DNA from: Casuarina equisetifolia
Lineage: Eukaryota; Streptophyta; Magnoliopsida; Fagales; Casuarinaceae
Direction of reading: 5' to 3'
Assembly (NCBI GenBank): GCA_028551475.1
Contig: CM052354.1
Location: 20,111,258-20,175,257, forward strand
Length of the DNA: 64,000 nt
Made by a program: the position numbers and the translations under genes. This document shows positions 12,365 to 24,523 of this stretch, one piece after another; positions within the stretch are counted from its first letter, which is position 1, and each line of letters starts with the position of its first letter. A model generated the notes under the pieces. It did not search any database. It had not been told where the DNA came from and saw nothing but the letters and a program-made list of their open reading frames with translations.

Positions 12365-13585
12365 CTATTTCTCTGCCTCTTCCCGGTTCATATGCTTCCA
12401 ATCTTCACTTGAAGTACCCCACAGTTTATTCGCCAAATTGAAAAAAATTTGATTGAGGGGATCCACAAAACTCATTATCGTTCCCATCCTCTGCATTGCC
12501 CTGAAGTATTTCCTCTTCAGTTTCTTAAGTGCATCAATCAATTGCTCTTCAGTAATATTGACTTGAAGCCAATTCACTACGAAATCATCAAAAGCAATGG
12601 AATCATCAGATGGGTATATACCATTTCTTTGGTGGTAGTCTGCGATGCCCTTCAGGAGTCCGATTTTAGTATCAGTATCCCTAAAAACCCTCTCAATAAA
12701 CGGATTATATGCTGGGTTCTGATCTTCGCCAACACCAAGTAACTCTTCCTCATGCCTACAGTCTCCGGCGGTTTGACTCCCTGGGTGGGAAGATACCGCA
12801 ACATCATCCCTGTTTTCTTCGTGGTATCTTGGAATTTTGAAGCCTTCGGTAGAACTTCCCTTACATCTATTCTCCATCCCTCTCTTGCCGTAATGAATCT
12901 TAAAATTGAGAGAAGGACTAGAGCCAGAAAGAGTAGAACCAGTAGGCGGGGTTGTTGAGGAGTTTCTTGCCATAGGAGCTTCTCCAGCAGAAGCTGTTAA
13001 AGGACTGGCATTTTTTTCTTCATCGTCTTCTCCCTGAAGGTTCTGAGCTTCTACTCGTTGTTCTCCTCCTTCCTCGAGCGCCATGTCTTCTGAGGTTGCA
13101 GGCGGGCTTCTTGGTGAGTTTCTTGCGCTAGAAGCTTCTCCAGAGGAAGATGGCAGAGGAGTGGCCACCTTCCTTTCGTTATCTTCTTCTTGGAGGTTCT
13201 GACCTTCGAGTTGTTGTCCTCTTCCTTCCTCCTGCGCCATGTCTTCTGAAGTAGTAGGCACGCTTCTTGGAGAGTTTCTCGCCATAGAAGCCTCTGCAGC
13301 AGAAGATGGTAGAGAAGTGGTCACCTTCTTTTCGTCATCTTCTTGGAGGTTCTGACCTTCAAGTAGTTGCCCTCCTTCTTCCTCCTGCATCATGTCTTCT
13401 GAAGTTGTAGGCACGCTTCTTGGAGAGTTTCTCGCCACAGAAGCTTCTGCAGCAGAAGATGGTAGAGAAGTGGTCGTCTTCTTTTCGTCATCTTCTTGGA
13501 GGTTCTGACCTTCAAGTAGTTGCCCTCCTCCTTCCTCCTCCGCCATGTCTTCTTCGGCTGGAGAATTTTCACTTTGATCAGACAT
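12365..13585 (-). CDS. GeBP/STKR-type (DUF573) regulator, gene 2, with four tandem repeats
   Basis: An intronless frame. I chose the ATG at 13585 (MSDQSENSP, 406 residues), which resembles the start of gene 1; an in-frame ATG at 13630 would add 15 hydrophobic residues. After 11 residues come four tandem copies of a 51-52 residue acidic Ser/Pro repeat. Each contains variants of GQNLQEDDEKK and of ARNSPRS, and together they run to about residue 217. The DUF573 domain follows at about 303-390 (LLKGIADYHQ, then NLANKLWG). The protein ends 15 residues after the domain, so the usual GeBP C-terminal leucine-rich part is absent. Gene 1 carries only one degenerate repeat unit, so the array expanded after duplication. 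A nuclear transcription regulator role is known for the family and inferred here. Confidence 0.85.
   Translation of the reverse strand: MSDQSENSPAEEDMAEEEGGGQLLEGQNLQEDDEKKTTTSLPSSAAEASVARNSPRSVPTTSEDMMQEEEGGQLLEGQNLQEDDEKKVTTSLPSSAAEASMARNSPRSVPTTSEDMAQEEGRGQQLEGQNLQEEDNERKVATPLPSSSGEASSARNSPRSPPATSEDMALEEGGEQRVEAQNLQGEDDEEKNASPLTASAGEAPMARNSSTTPPTGSTLSGSSPSLNFKIHYGKRGMENRCKGSSTEGFKIPRYHEENRDDVAVSSHPGSQTAGDCRHEEELLGVGEDQNPAYNPFIERVFRDTDTKIGLLKGIADYHQRNGIYPSDDSIAFDDFVVNWLQVNITEEQLIDALKKLKRKYFRAMQRMGTIMSFVDPLNQIFFNLANKLWGTSSEDWKHMNREEAEK
12935..13552 (-). repeat. Four in-frame coding tandem repeats (153-156 bp each)
   Basis: Four consecutive units of 51, 51, 52 and 52 codons lie inside GeBP gene 2. 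Units 1 and 2 are nearly identical and units 3 and 4 more diverged, which suggests stepwise duplication with the newest copy at the 5' end. All units preserve the frame. Confidence 0.92.
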
Positions 13586-14338
13586 CTTGTATTTTGGAAG
13601 AGAGGCTGGGAAGAAAAGAAAAGCTAGCAATGTTCAGTTTGGTATTCCTTGTAAGTTTGTTTAGGGGAGGAGATAAGTTTATAACGGATAACTTATAACT
13701 TTGAGCGATAAACCCAACCAGAATTCAGAAACCTTTGGGGTGCTCAGCCGAATGAAACAGCTTCATCTAATCCCCTACCTACTGAAACGAACTCAGTGAA
13801 TACTCAAGGCAAAATCTTGTGACTTCTCGCAGAAGAGGGATAATTGGAGAGAAAACATGCATCTGTTAAACATGTGTTTATATTTTGGGGTGACTGGCAT
13901 GACCATCGGTACTACTATGGTTTTTTTTTTTTCATTAAATTAATCAACCATTTAGAATGGCTATTAGATTCTGTTTATCATGGTTTGGTTTCTTCTTATT
14001 TTGGCCTTAATTTTTACCTTGAAAGACAAGATATTAGCTGCAGGAGCTCGCTAAAAAGTACAAGAACAAGTTACAGGTAACTCTCAAACATCAAAATTAA
14101 TGTTTCATGACTGGAAGATCAGCAACTTCAGACTAAATAATTTCAACAAATAATGAGATGGACAAAATTATCGAAAAAAATAAAGAATTATATAATAAAC
14201 AAATAATTTATTTTGTTTTAATCTAGCTACCAATGCACAGGGTGCTGGCTTTTCGGCAAAATCATGAGGAACCATGTACTCGTTCCCGATGTCCTCCAAT
14301 GAATTGAATGTAAATGGATCATTTCAGTAAGGCTTTTG
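13586..14338. other. Intergenic stretch upstream of GeBP gene 2
   Basis: Promoter side of GeBP gene 2, then AT-rich DNA. A 78-codon plus-strand frame at 13,844-14,080 has a poly-T tract translated as Phe and no family features; I do not regard it as a gene. Confidence 0.5.
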
Positions 14339-14485
14339 TTACAGTTTTACTCCTCCTTGAAAAGTGCAAAGGCCATGCGCCAGCAGCTCCTCTCCGATCT
14401 TTTCTAGGAGGTTTTCATCAGCATTGCATGGAAGTGCAGTAGGATCAAGGGGGCATATCTGTGGAACTTCTGTCACATGAGCCAC
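14339..14485 (-). other. Coding-like exon behind the formin stop, unassigned
   Basis: A 48-codon open stretch begins directly after a good acceptor (ATTATACAG, ending at 14486) and ends with TAA at 14339-14341. Its translation begins VAHVTEVPQICPLDPT and has ordinary codon use. A good donor lies at 14669-14668, just 20 bases past the formin stop, giving a possible 184-base intron. In the spliced product the formin frame is already closed, so the exon would be 3' UTR. I do not recognise the peptide. It could be an alternative formin tail, a decayed extension, or part of another transcript. Confidence 0.35.
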
Positions 14486-14689
14486 CTGTATAATCAAAGA
14501 CATGAAACCACTCCTTTAGATCTCAATAGAAATTTATAGAAAAGAAAGGGGAAAATGAACAGGGATCCCACTTCCATCGCCAAAATTTTGTCAGAAGACT
14601 AGAGTTTTGCATATTCTGCGCATGGAAGGGTATAAGAAATTGCGGGGAAAAGATACAAAAAATTAGTACCTCATCTGAAATAGAAAACC

Positions 14690-17600
14690 CTATGGATTAT
14701 CATCATCTGAACTGGAATAATCTATCCGACGATCTGTAATTGCTGGAAATAGTCGCTGATGTAGGTCAGGAGGTTGCCGGGTATCAGATGAAGCCGCCAC
14801 TGAAGAAGCGTCTTTTCTCTGCGTCTTTGTTGCCTTCTTTGGTGCGTCTTTCACCTCTTTACATGCCTTATCCAACATTACCAAGAAATCTCTTACTATG
14901 ACAAACAGGCGTACGCCCTCATCCTTCCCCGCTTTCCCATGAAAGTAATCACCAGTGCTCTTCACCAATCTCATGATTCTCTTCTCTTCCTCCAGGAGCC
15001 ACGTTACATCAACCCCAGCATTCTCCACAAAACTCTTCAGTGTTTGGTAAAATCCACCATCATCCCCCAAACTCTTCATGTCCGAGTTCAAGAAGTCACG
15101 AGTTTTGATCAATTGATGGCCAAGTTTTGCAACAGATCCTGTCAAGCTGTCAGCATCAATGATCGCTGCTTTCTTGACATTTCCGAGTTCATTGCCCAAA
15201 CCTGAAACCACCTGGAGACCGAGGCTGCGGTAATGCTCTTCGGTTTCATGGGAAGTTTCCTCAAGCAGATCATCTGATTTGATGCTGGACAAGCTGCTCC
15301 TACTTTCTTTGGCAGCACGGGCAGCTCTCACACCTTCTGAGCGGATTATCTCTTGAACAACAAAATGCAAGAGTGTGGTCTTTCCATCTATTCCTTTCAC
15401 ATCTGACAACTTCAAAAGTGTGTCAAGTTTGAATGCTTGTGCACCACCACGGAATGTTCCATCATTCATGCGATTTCCAGTTTTAAGAACAGCTTCTAGA
15501 AGTTTGAGGAAAAGCCGGCTGTTTTTGAGTTCCTTGCATGCAACCTGGTATAAAAGAGAACGACAAGAACTAAAGATTATCCAGGAAAGAATTAAATAAC
15601 ATGAACCAGAAAGTATTGATAGATGATGTCAAGTGCAGAAGCAGCACTAATGATCCGAACAAGATGAAGCTATCTGCATTTGCATACGACACAAATATAT
15701 GTGAATACATTCAGGCAGACATTTGAGCATAAACATGCTATATAGGATTATGGTGACCTAAAGCCTCTTTAGCAGTACCAACCCTTCCACCTAAGCCATC
15801 CCTTTATCGATAATCCACATTTGTCCGTCATCTTATAGACAATAAAAAGATATGGTAACCCCTTCCCAGACCATAGAATATCGCTTAGAACAGCAAGTGC
15901 GTAGGGTACTCAAACTTATTGGGTCCGCAGGGGAAGTGTATCATAACAGGAGGTGCATATTAGTATCGTTTAAGCCACACAATCAATCATATCTTTCAAA
16001 AACCACCACAAAATACAAGGGGGCCAGCCTTTTAATTGTGTTGATAATACTTCCAAAATGACTATAACACATACCCTATCAAGAACCCTTGCTTCAATGT
16101 GTGTAGCAATTATTTCCGTAGGTACAAATTGAATAATTGACCCATTTTGGGAACGCATGAGCTAAGTGAATTGGAAGCAGAACTTGACCATGTGCACATA
16201 TCTTATCCTCTCCTCAATTGTTTCAGCTAACAATACTTAGTAGGTTCAGATCCACAAGTCTCATTTGAAAAGCAAGCATACGGATACAAGGTCCTCCAGA
16301 TTCCAAAGGGAATATTAGGTTTACCACATGCTTTGTTCATAAGGTCAAGTAGGTTCAGCTCCACAAGTCTCATTTGAAGGGCAAGCATATAGCTGCAAAG
16401 TCCTTCGGATTCTAAAGGGCACATTGGAATTATTATGTGCTTCGTTATCATATAGTCATGAAAATATTTTCATAACAAGGTCCTTGTGCAAAGTAACGTA
16501 AAAAAAGCTTTGCAAGTCTCCCTTTTTTTCCCTTGGTTGCACTTTTGCACTTTTTGGGGGTCAGGGGGAAAAGAACCATAAAGAGAAGATAATAGCCTTT
16601 TCACTCTCTTTACTACTAAGAAGCATTATAATCCAAACTATCTCAGCTTATCTCATTTCTCTCCATAAGTTTTAGCTTTCTGTTTCACATAGCTCAGATG
16701 CATAGGTCTTTGTGCAGTTTGCCAAAATCTGGTGCCAGCTAAAAGAAAGCTTTCGCAATGCCCAGCATTCCATGGTTACTTGAAGTGAATTGAGGTAGTA
16801 CTTAGTTCTATTTCAAATTTTTCCAAATTGTTCTCCTAAATGTTGCAGAGAAAGAGCTACACATAGCCTGCCATGGCAAATACTAATTGATGCAATCCAG
16901 AGCTTCAGTATTTACCTCTAAGATTGCAAAGGACTCTTTAATGAGGGTAGCCTCCTCCTGAAGGGTAGACATGAAAAGCAATGTTTCCAATCGTTTAAAA
17001 GCAAATGGGATATTGATTAAGGCTTTTAGGAACCGCTCAGCAGGTCCTAGCTGAGCAAGTTCACCACTGAACAGCCTAAGCTTCAGTTCTTCTTCTGCTG
17101 TCGGTGCCATCTTCAACAAAGTTTGAAGGAGTTCTGATGGAAGCTCATTTCCTGATTCATGTAAGTCAGGTTAGGATATAATTGAGATGCAACAATATCC
17201 AAGTAATATAGCAGAATGATATTTTTGTCATTAGTTTTAAAAGATGTTCTTTTTCTTGCCCTTACACAGAAATTGTTTTCAGCAAAAATAAGATGCAATA
17301 AACTCCTCACATACGTCATAATCTATGTGCTGTACTGATTTTTGCTTTTTTCTGGTGCCCCTTTGGAGATTGGTTTGGGGGGGGGGGGGGGGGGGGGGGT
17401 GGGGGGGGGCGGAAGGGATTAGGAGTATAAAAGAACAATAAACATAAAACATAAAAGGCAAGAGGGCAACAACTTTCTGAAAACTAATTGCCCATCTGCT
17501 TCAGGACAGACATGTGCAAACAGAATCATATGGAGAGAGCAAAGTTCCCCTAAAGCCCAGCAAGCATTATACAACATGTTGTAAATCCCACAAGTGCAAT

Positions 17601-20600
17601 TCAAGAGTAGGATAGGAAACAATAAATACTCATACAATATCATCCAAGAACACTCAATTGGGTAAGTGTATACAGTAGTATCTCACACAATATCATCCAA
17701 GAATGACCAGCTTTTATATATATATATATAGTAAACTAAAAGATAGTAGAACAAAATATAATTTCTAATCTAAAACAGTTACTCTCCTGCACATCATAAA
17801 ACTCTTGTCTGACATTTTACCAGATCCTACGTCTAGGTGTTCAAAAATGATTATAAGAAGTAAGAATAATTACCTTCATTGAGTGCATCACAAACTTCTT
17901 CTGTAGTCACATTCACTGCCCGCAGAAGAATTGATAGATTTTGAGATCTTTTCGATTCAAAAATCTGAATATATTGTGGTGAAGGATCTTGAGAAGAAGA
18001 CTCCTTCCTGCGTTCATTTTTGTTTCTATCAACAGCATTATAACCAAACAGAGTTTCTATCATCTCCTCATTGAACCTGTAAAATAGTAATAAATTCCGT
18101 TCAGCAGCAAATTACCTGTACTCAATTGCAAAAACAACCAAAAGTAAGAAATTTTCTGCTTACTGGAATGATCCCGATTTAATCTGGTGCCAAACCATTG
18201 ATTGATCAGGGCTGGCTAGGACCTTATCCCAGAAAAAAGGCTTCAGCTTCGCCTTGGGAGCATCAGCTTCAACCTCTGGACCAGTTTCCACACTAGACGT
18301 AGCACTTGATGAATGTTTTGAACCCAAAGGTGGCCGAGGAACCTTTGCACCTGGGGCAATTGGTGGAGGTGGCCGAGGGGGAGGAACACCAGACTTTGGA
18401 GGTGGTGGTGGTGGGTGGGTACCAGTTTTGCCACCTGGAGGCACAGGTGGTGGTGGTGGTGGGGGTCCAGGAGGGCGAGGGACTGGGGCTGAAGAAGGTT
18501 TCAGCAAGGGAGGTGGGGCAGGAGGTAGAGGAGGTGCAGCAGTTCTGGGAGGAGGCCTAAAGGAAGAAGGTGGTTCAGGAGGAAGAGGATCTGCCCTGCC
18601 AGGAGGAGGCTTCAGAGGAAGCATTACAGAAACAGTGGTTCCCACTCTCCCAGGAGGAGGCTTTAAAGGAAACGGCAGTACCTGTCCATTTACATTGCTG
18701 GATGAATTAAATGATTCAGGTGGGAATTTGGCAACACCATAAGCAGCTCCTACTGATGAAGTTCCATGCATTGAACTGTGAAGAGTATCAGACTCATTGT
18801 AGAAATCTCCATCCAAAGATGAGCCCTTTTTATGATGAATTGAGTTGTTACCAAATGACTGGTACCTAGTGTTCTCTTCTTTTATTGAGTTTCCTGAAGC
18901 AAAAGGCTTTTCTGCAGAACCTGAAAGATCAACGGCAGAAATCTAAACATTGTATTGAACAACTATAAATGATAATAACAAGTCAAGTAGGAAAATATAC
19001 CAACAGAGAAGTTGCTTAAGCTCAGACTGAGAAGGGGCCTCTCATCATTTTGGCCAAGTCTAGAGCCCTTCCTACAGGCCTTACTGCAGCACAGGAAGAA
19101 CAGTGCTGCAACAACAAATGTTGTTGATGCAGTTACGGCAACAGCAATAACAACAGATTTATTGGTCTTCTTGTTTTCCTGAACACTTTGACTAGAATCT
19201 GGACTTCCTGAAGCAGGTGGAGGTGGAGAACTTAAATTGCTAACATCTGGAGGAAAAAAGGTTGAATGTGGTGATTCAGCAGGGAATTGATGATTAGCAT
19301 CTGGCGATGGTGCTGGCTGAGGAGATGGGGATGGTGCTGGCTGAGGAGCTGGGGATGGTGCTTCTGCAGTGATCTCAAGCAATTTGATGCTCAAATGTCT
19401 TCTAAGAGCACTGGTCCTGGGATATAGGGAGTCAAGATACTTGGCATACCAAATCCTAGAGCCACCTTCTTCTCCAGAGGTTTTAGACACAATATTACTT
19501 TTCCCCAAACAATCGGAAAGAGTTCTTTTCAATGGGTGGTGCAGGACACTAATTATTTTGTGAATATTTTCCTTCGCCAATGACTGGAAATTTGAATTCA
19601 CTTGTTCGGCACTACCGGATGTTTCCACCAGAAACCATTTGTCAAGATCCTTCATAGCTTCCTTCAAACGGGTAAAATCCTGCCTACAGTTGGTCCATAA
19701 TAGCTCCGCCTGCAGAAGGAGAACGTCAACAAATTTACCAGCTCATTCTTAAACATCATAGCATACTTGATTCTTGAAATCTAAGAAAGGAAACCTTTGT
19801 GCTTGAGACTTCAAATAAGCTTGCAAAATATAATATAAAGCAAAATATATCACTCCCATCATGTTGCCCTCTCCACACACCCCCTTCCACTGTGTGGGCG
19901 GCACTTTGCTTTTTAGTCCACCTATGTCAATATGTTGGAGGAAAATTATATCTTTTGCATTTACATGCCATTATTGCAGTGTCAGTTATTTTTTATATAA
20001 AAAACCCTCCATTTTAGAAGTTCTTCATCAATTGAAACCTAAACGAACTTTTTCCCTTCCCAATATGAGTATAAATGTTAACAATTTTTTAAAATTTTCA
20101 AAGTAACAAGTGATATAGGAGATCCAAAAACGGAAATAATATTTGAAAAAAGGGGAATACAAATGCAATTTCAAATAATAAAAAAGGCTATTAATGCTGA
20201 GAAGTCCAAGTTCCCTATAAAGTTAGATGTTTACATGTACACAACACCAATAAATGGAGTTTCTAGTACCATCGAAGATATTTTATTTCCTAATCCTCAA
20301 GATGAAAATATATAACACTCTACCTAAACCTGTTCACAATCTTTAGTAGTGCCAATTAACTAATTCTCAATAATTGTTGCTACTTGCATTTGCAAGACAG
20401 CTGAAAGATTGATCATATATATTACAAGCCTTGACTACAGAGGTAACAGTGCGAAAAACAACACCCCACTCCAAGGCAAAGGGGCAAAAAGGACAACAAA
20501 GAGTAGACATTACACCCCAGAAGTATGCAGGCAGGCACATGCCATGAAGCAAGATGTTCTTTGCTCCCAAAGGACGTCTCTTATAATCTCAATCACATGA

Positions 20601-21471
20601 TTTATCACAATCACATGCCAAGAAATAAAGCGGGTCTCCCATAATCTCAGAAATGTCTACATCATCTCTGGAATTGGAGAACTGTTTAAAAATCATGTTT
20701 CAAGATTCACTCGCCCAGAGTCAAACATCTAATTTCGGAGCCATTAATAGTTGGATTATGATAGAAACCAAGCAGATGCTCCAAACCATATTTTGATTAG
20801 GTTTTCTGTTTATCGTTCTTTTCTTCTCCCAAGTGCAGCAGATTCAGAATATTGTCATGAGGTTAAATTACAACACTATAGTGAATAAGATATCTAAATA
20901 CAGCACAAAATTACCACATTTGATATCAAAGCATGTTACTCCAAACAAACCATTTAAGAAAAAGTTTAACAAAACTACAATCTATGGTAAGAATTTTGCA
21001 AATTAAACACATTTCACTCTGACCAGCACTTAGTCTAAAACGATCAAGGAGAAACCAAGATCTTACATTCTTGAATAGAGTACCGAAAATACCATAGTTT
21101 CATCAGACAGTTTCCAACGTTATCATCATACATTGAGTTCATAAATTGTTATAGTTATGCTGCAAATAAAATTACAAAAACGAAAAAATATCTTTCCATT
21201 CAACAGGAAATACTTGCCACCAAATGTCATTTAGGATAACAATCCCAGAGACAATTAAATCACGAAGAAAATTACACAAAAACAAAAGGTTGTAGTGTCT
21301 TACCAGGTCTTTATCTATCTCCCCAGACGCCGGATCAACTATTTGCCTGAGAAACACTTCCTCATCCTTGTTCCTCTCTTCCGAACTTACTGGTGCCAAG
21401 GCGCAGAGTAGAACTACAAACACGACGATAGAGCTTCTATTCATCCAACCCATACGTTGTTGCATCGCCAT
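14690..21471 (-). CDS. FH5: Class I formin (FH1/FH2), FH5-type
   Basis: Six exons: 21471-21304, 19709-19001, 18920-18164, 18076-17874, 17151-16916 and 15544-14690. All junctions are GT-AG and in phase and give 975 residues. Residues 1-30 form a signal peptide. A short Pro/Ser-rich outer part lies at about 172-196, a transmembrane helix at 241-264, a poly-proline FH1 region at about 380-492, and FH2 from about 517 to 915 (KPFFWDKV; LLKMAPT; GNRMNDGTFRGGAQAFKL). Class I formins sit in the plasma membrane or cell plate, bind profilin-actin through FH1 and nucleate actin filaments through FH2, linking actin to the wall. The neighbours H2A and small HSP match the position of AtFH5 (At5g54650). I see no break. 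The ORF end (SSSDDDNP, then stop) resembles family C-termini. Confidence 0.93.
16241..16460. repeat. Tandem duplication (about 110 bp x 2) in formin intron 5
   Basis: Two adjacent copies both start TAGGTTCAG and share CCACAAGTCTCATTTGAA before diverging. They lie within the intron 15545-16915 and carry no splice or coding signal. Confidence 0.8.
17377..17409 (+). repeat. Long poly-G tract in formin intron 4
   Basis: Twenty-three G, one T, then nine G on the plus strand, which is poly-C in the formin transcript. The length may be an assembly estimate. The tract can form G-quadruplexes on the plus strand. Confidence 0.85.
17715..17731. repeat. (TA)n microsatellite in formin intron 4
   Basis: About eight TA units in the same intron as the poly-G tract. 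Confidence 0.85.
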
Positions 21472-22347
21472 TCCAAGCGCATAATATCCTTTTCATTTGA
21501 TCAATGCTAAACTTCTCAGAAGCAAAAGCCTAAAAAGGTTTCACAATCCAAAACCACCCAAAAGCTTCAGTTTTCACCATATGCACCGACAAACCACCGA
21601 CTATACCCAAATTTTCATAGAAAACCTGAATAATATCCCAATCACCACGATTGTAACTCCAAAACCTCTAAATCCACAAAGAATCCCAAGAAAATTCCGA
21701 AATTCAGAATCAAAGTCAAAGAATAAAACAAAACTCGGGACTTTTAACCCCAAACCCGCAAAGTCTAGCACCAGAAGACACTCAACAAGAGGTAGACCCA
21801 GAGATTAAGCGAAGAAGCTCAAAAGAAGCTCAAACAGAACCTAAAGTTCCCTCGTCTTCCACGGAAAAGGACCCCCAAAAACCCCAAATGTTAGAAGCAA
21901 ACGAAATGGCGCCCGCCTGGAAACTTCAAAACGAGTCCCCGATTCTGACCAGATCCGAAAAAGGAAGCTAAACACATTAGCTGGGAAATGCATGTGCACA
22001 GCATTTGGCGTGTTGACTAGAAAACATCAAAAAGGTTAATTTTTCCTTACCCCCAGGCGATGGCGTCCGAAGCTACAGTTGCAACAAAGGAGGGCGGACT
22101 TTTTCTATCTACTTTTTGTTTTTTTAACTATATTTTATTCGAATTTTCTTATTTTGAAAATAATTTTACTGCTCGCCCATACCACGGTAACTTTTGGAAG
22201 CTACCCAGAAACCAGATTCCCTTTTCTGTTTTTACACGTGATCCCTCTTAACATTTATGAAACTTAATTTGGAGGCACTTCAATATTATAGTAATTTATC
22301 AGCCGACCGTTGTCCCTTTGCTTTAATAGGTGACATCATATAATATA

Positions 22348-22378
<31 letters not shown>

Positions 22379-23931
22379 TATAAGAAGAGCAATGAGTCAT
22401 CCTTCACCAATAATTTTTTCCTAAATAATGACTGTTTCTCATTAGGTGAAATGTTAAAAGAAGGGATTATATATTACCATTTGATCATTAATGATAATTA
22501 TAGTAATAGTAAATCTATAGATATCTTAAAAGTTGACAAGTATATGATTGAGTCAAGAGTATGTATTGTTTGAGACTTTTTAATTTTAAATTTAATACTT
22601 GGGTGTATAAGCTTAGGCGAGTGCATAAGAAAAAAAAGGATAGATATCTTAAAGCTATTGAGTTTGATTCAAAAAGATTATGTATGAGTGATAAGATACA
22701 AATATGAAACTAAGTTGTTGACAAGCATGTTATTCAATTAATAGTCTATATTAGTTGGAGCTAAAAGGCCTTGAGTTTGGCAATTAACTCTTCTACATTC
22801 TCATTTACTTTTTAAAAAAATATGATAAAACAAAGCGACCAAAATATCAATTTATGAAACTTATGCATATCAAATTAATAATGTATTAAATGCTTTCTAC
22901 AGATCTACCATACTCCAACAAAACGTAGGCCAAGATGGGCCTGTGTACGACTTGTACAATGCAGAAAACATTCATTAAAGGGGGCCAGGCTCAAGAATGT
23001 TGGTAAGGCCCAAGTTTTACTTCACCTATTTGTTTATTGACAAGGTAGCTCCAGACAAAGACTCTTTTTATTTATTTGGGAAAAAGTGGACCTGGTCTTT
23101 TGCCATTATCTTTACCTGACTTTCCAGTGAATCTAACGTGGGGCAGAAAGCAAGTTTAGAATTAACAAAGGAAGCAACAACTTTATTCCCAGCTGCTGCA
23201 TGCATCAAGATGTGTGAAGTGCAGGATTTAGTCCTTATCTTCTTATTTGCATCTATTTTTTAATAGGGAACAGTCCCTCATGGCTGTACTCCATTAGCCA
23301 AAGCGCCTGCGGAATTCCTCTGGCCATAAATCAAACACCTATTAGGCATATACTGATCCTGCTTTTGGAAAAGTAGTCCTGCAGATGCCAATACCCATGA
23401 ACAAAGCTTCATGGGTATTGCCACTAGAAAATAGTTCTTGGAAAGTTTGTGTATAAAGATGGGGAAGGTGCGACATGACATCAGGCATTAGGGACATTTC
23501 AAAGGTTCTTTTCACACAGCCTTGCTTGATGGTTCTTGTTGCCTGCTTCATTTCCTTTTGCCTAAAGGAAACCAAAATCAAAAGGATGACATTTTGTTCA
23601 GCTGAGTGCATAGAACCGTGAGCTTACGACTTTTAATGTGCACCAGAATATGACGTAGAGGAATCATATTCTGTAAGTTTAGATGAATTCAACCGAGGCA
23701 ATAGGAGATCTAAGATTTGATAGATACCTTTCTCCTTTCAAATTTAAGTCTAGTAAGAAATGAAATTTTTATGTAAAACAAAAAATTTCATATTAAATAT
23801 ATGATTTTTTCTTAAAATCTTAATAAATAAATAAATAAATATCACACTCGCCTTTTGGATACGAGAGAATGAAGTTGTTATATTTGTTCGCACCCAAAAA
23901 TTCACATTACCCTTAATATGGATAGGGTTTG
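21472..23931. other. Intergenic stretch upstream of the formin
   Basis: The first 550 bases are the formin 5' UTR and promoter side. A (CTTT)n microsatellite follows at 22,348-22,380, then AT-rich DNA with no protein-like frame. The open frames at 21,497-21,808 and 22,060-22,267 are low-complexity and unsupported. Confidence 0.55.
22348..22380 (+). repeat. (CTTT)n microsatellite
   Basis: About eight perfect tetranucleotide units. Confidence 0.92.
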
Positions 23932-24010
23932 ACTCTGATACCATTTGTTACGAATTTAAATTCTATCTCAAAAAATCAATTTTAATTAAGAGAAGTAATC
24001 AATCTCTTTA
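23932..24010 (-). mobile_element. Copia-type primer-binding site and LTR end remnant
   Basis: On the minus strand TGGTATCAGAGT (23943-23932) matches the initiator-Met tRNA binding site of plant Copia elements (TGGTATCAGAGC) at 11 of 12 bases. It is preceded, two bases away, by a sequence ending in CA, as an LTR should. The LTR would extend toward 24,200, but its outer boundary is unclear and no gag or pol frame follows downstream on the minus strand. I read it as a decayed fragment. Confidence 0.4.
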
Positions 24011-24523
24011 TATGGTCAAATCATTATACTTGTCTTTCTGATATAAAAAAATAAAGTCTTTTTGTTTTTAAAAAAATAAAGTCAGTTACTCTAATGCCAT
24101 TTAACATACAAAACATGTATTTCTCATTTGACATAAAAATATTTTTTTAATTCTTAAATTAATTTTTAAATTAAGCTTTTAAATCTTTTAACAAAATTCC
24201 CCAATTATCTTTCGAGTATTTTTATAATATGTTCGAAGGACCTTCATTAGAATTATGTGGAAGACATTCCCTGGTTGGAGATTCCGCACGAACGATTATC
24301 AGAGTCTCACGGTAGGATGGTTTCTGTTCCTGCATGTTCGGTTTTACCACATCCTTCATGTGCCGCCGCGTGCCATCTTCGCATGTCTATCTGCCTTGCC
24401 CATGCTTGTCTCTTCACGCCATGAGCAACATCTAGAAAAGAAATATTCCCGATCGCTTTACAGCCCCTTAAATATTCTTCTAATGGAATTTGTCCATTGC
24501 TTTTCCAAAAGGCTTCCTTCCCA

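Noticed and set aside
18254-18742. A 162-codon Gly-rich plus-strand frame.
   Set aside because: It is the antisense shadow of the poly-proline FH1 region of the formin.
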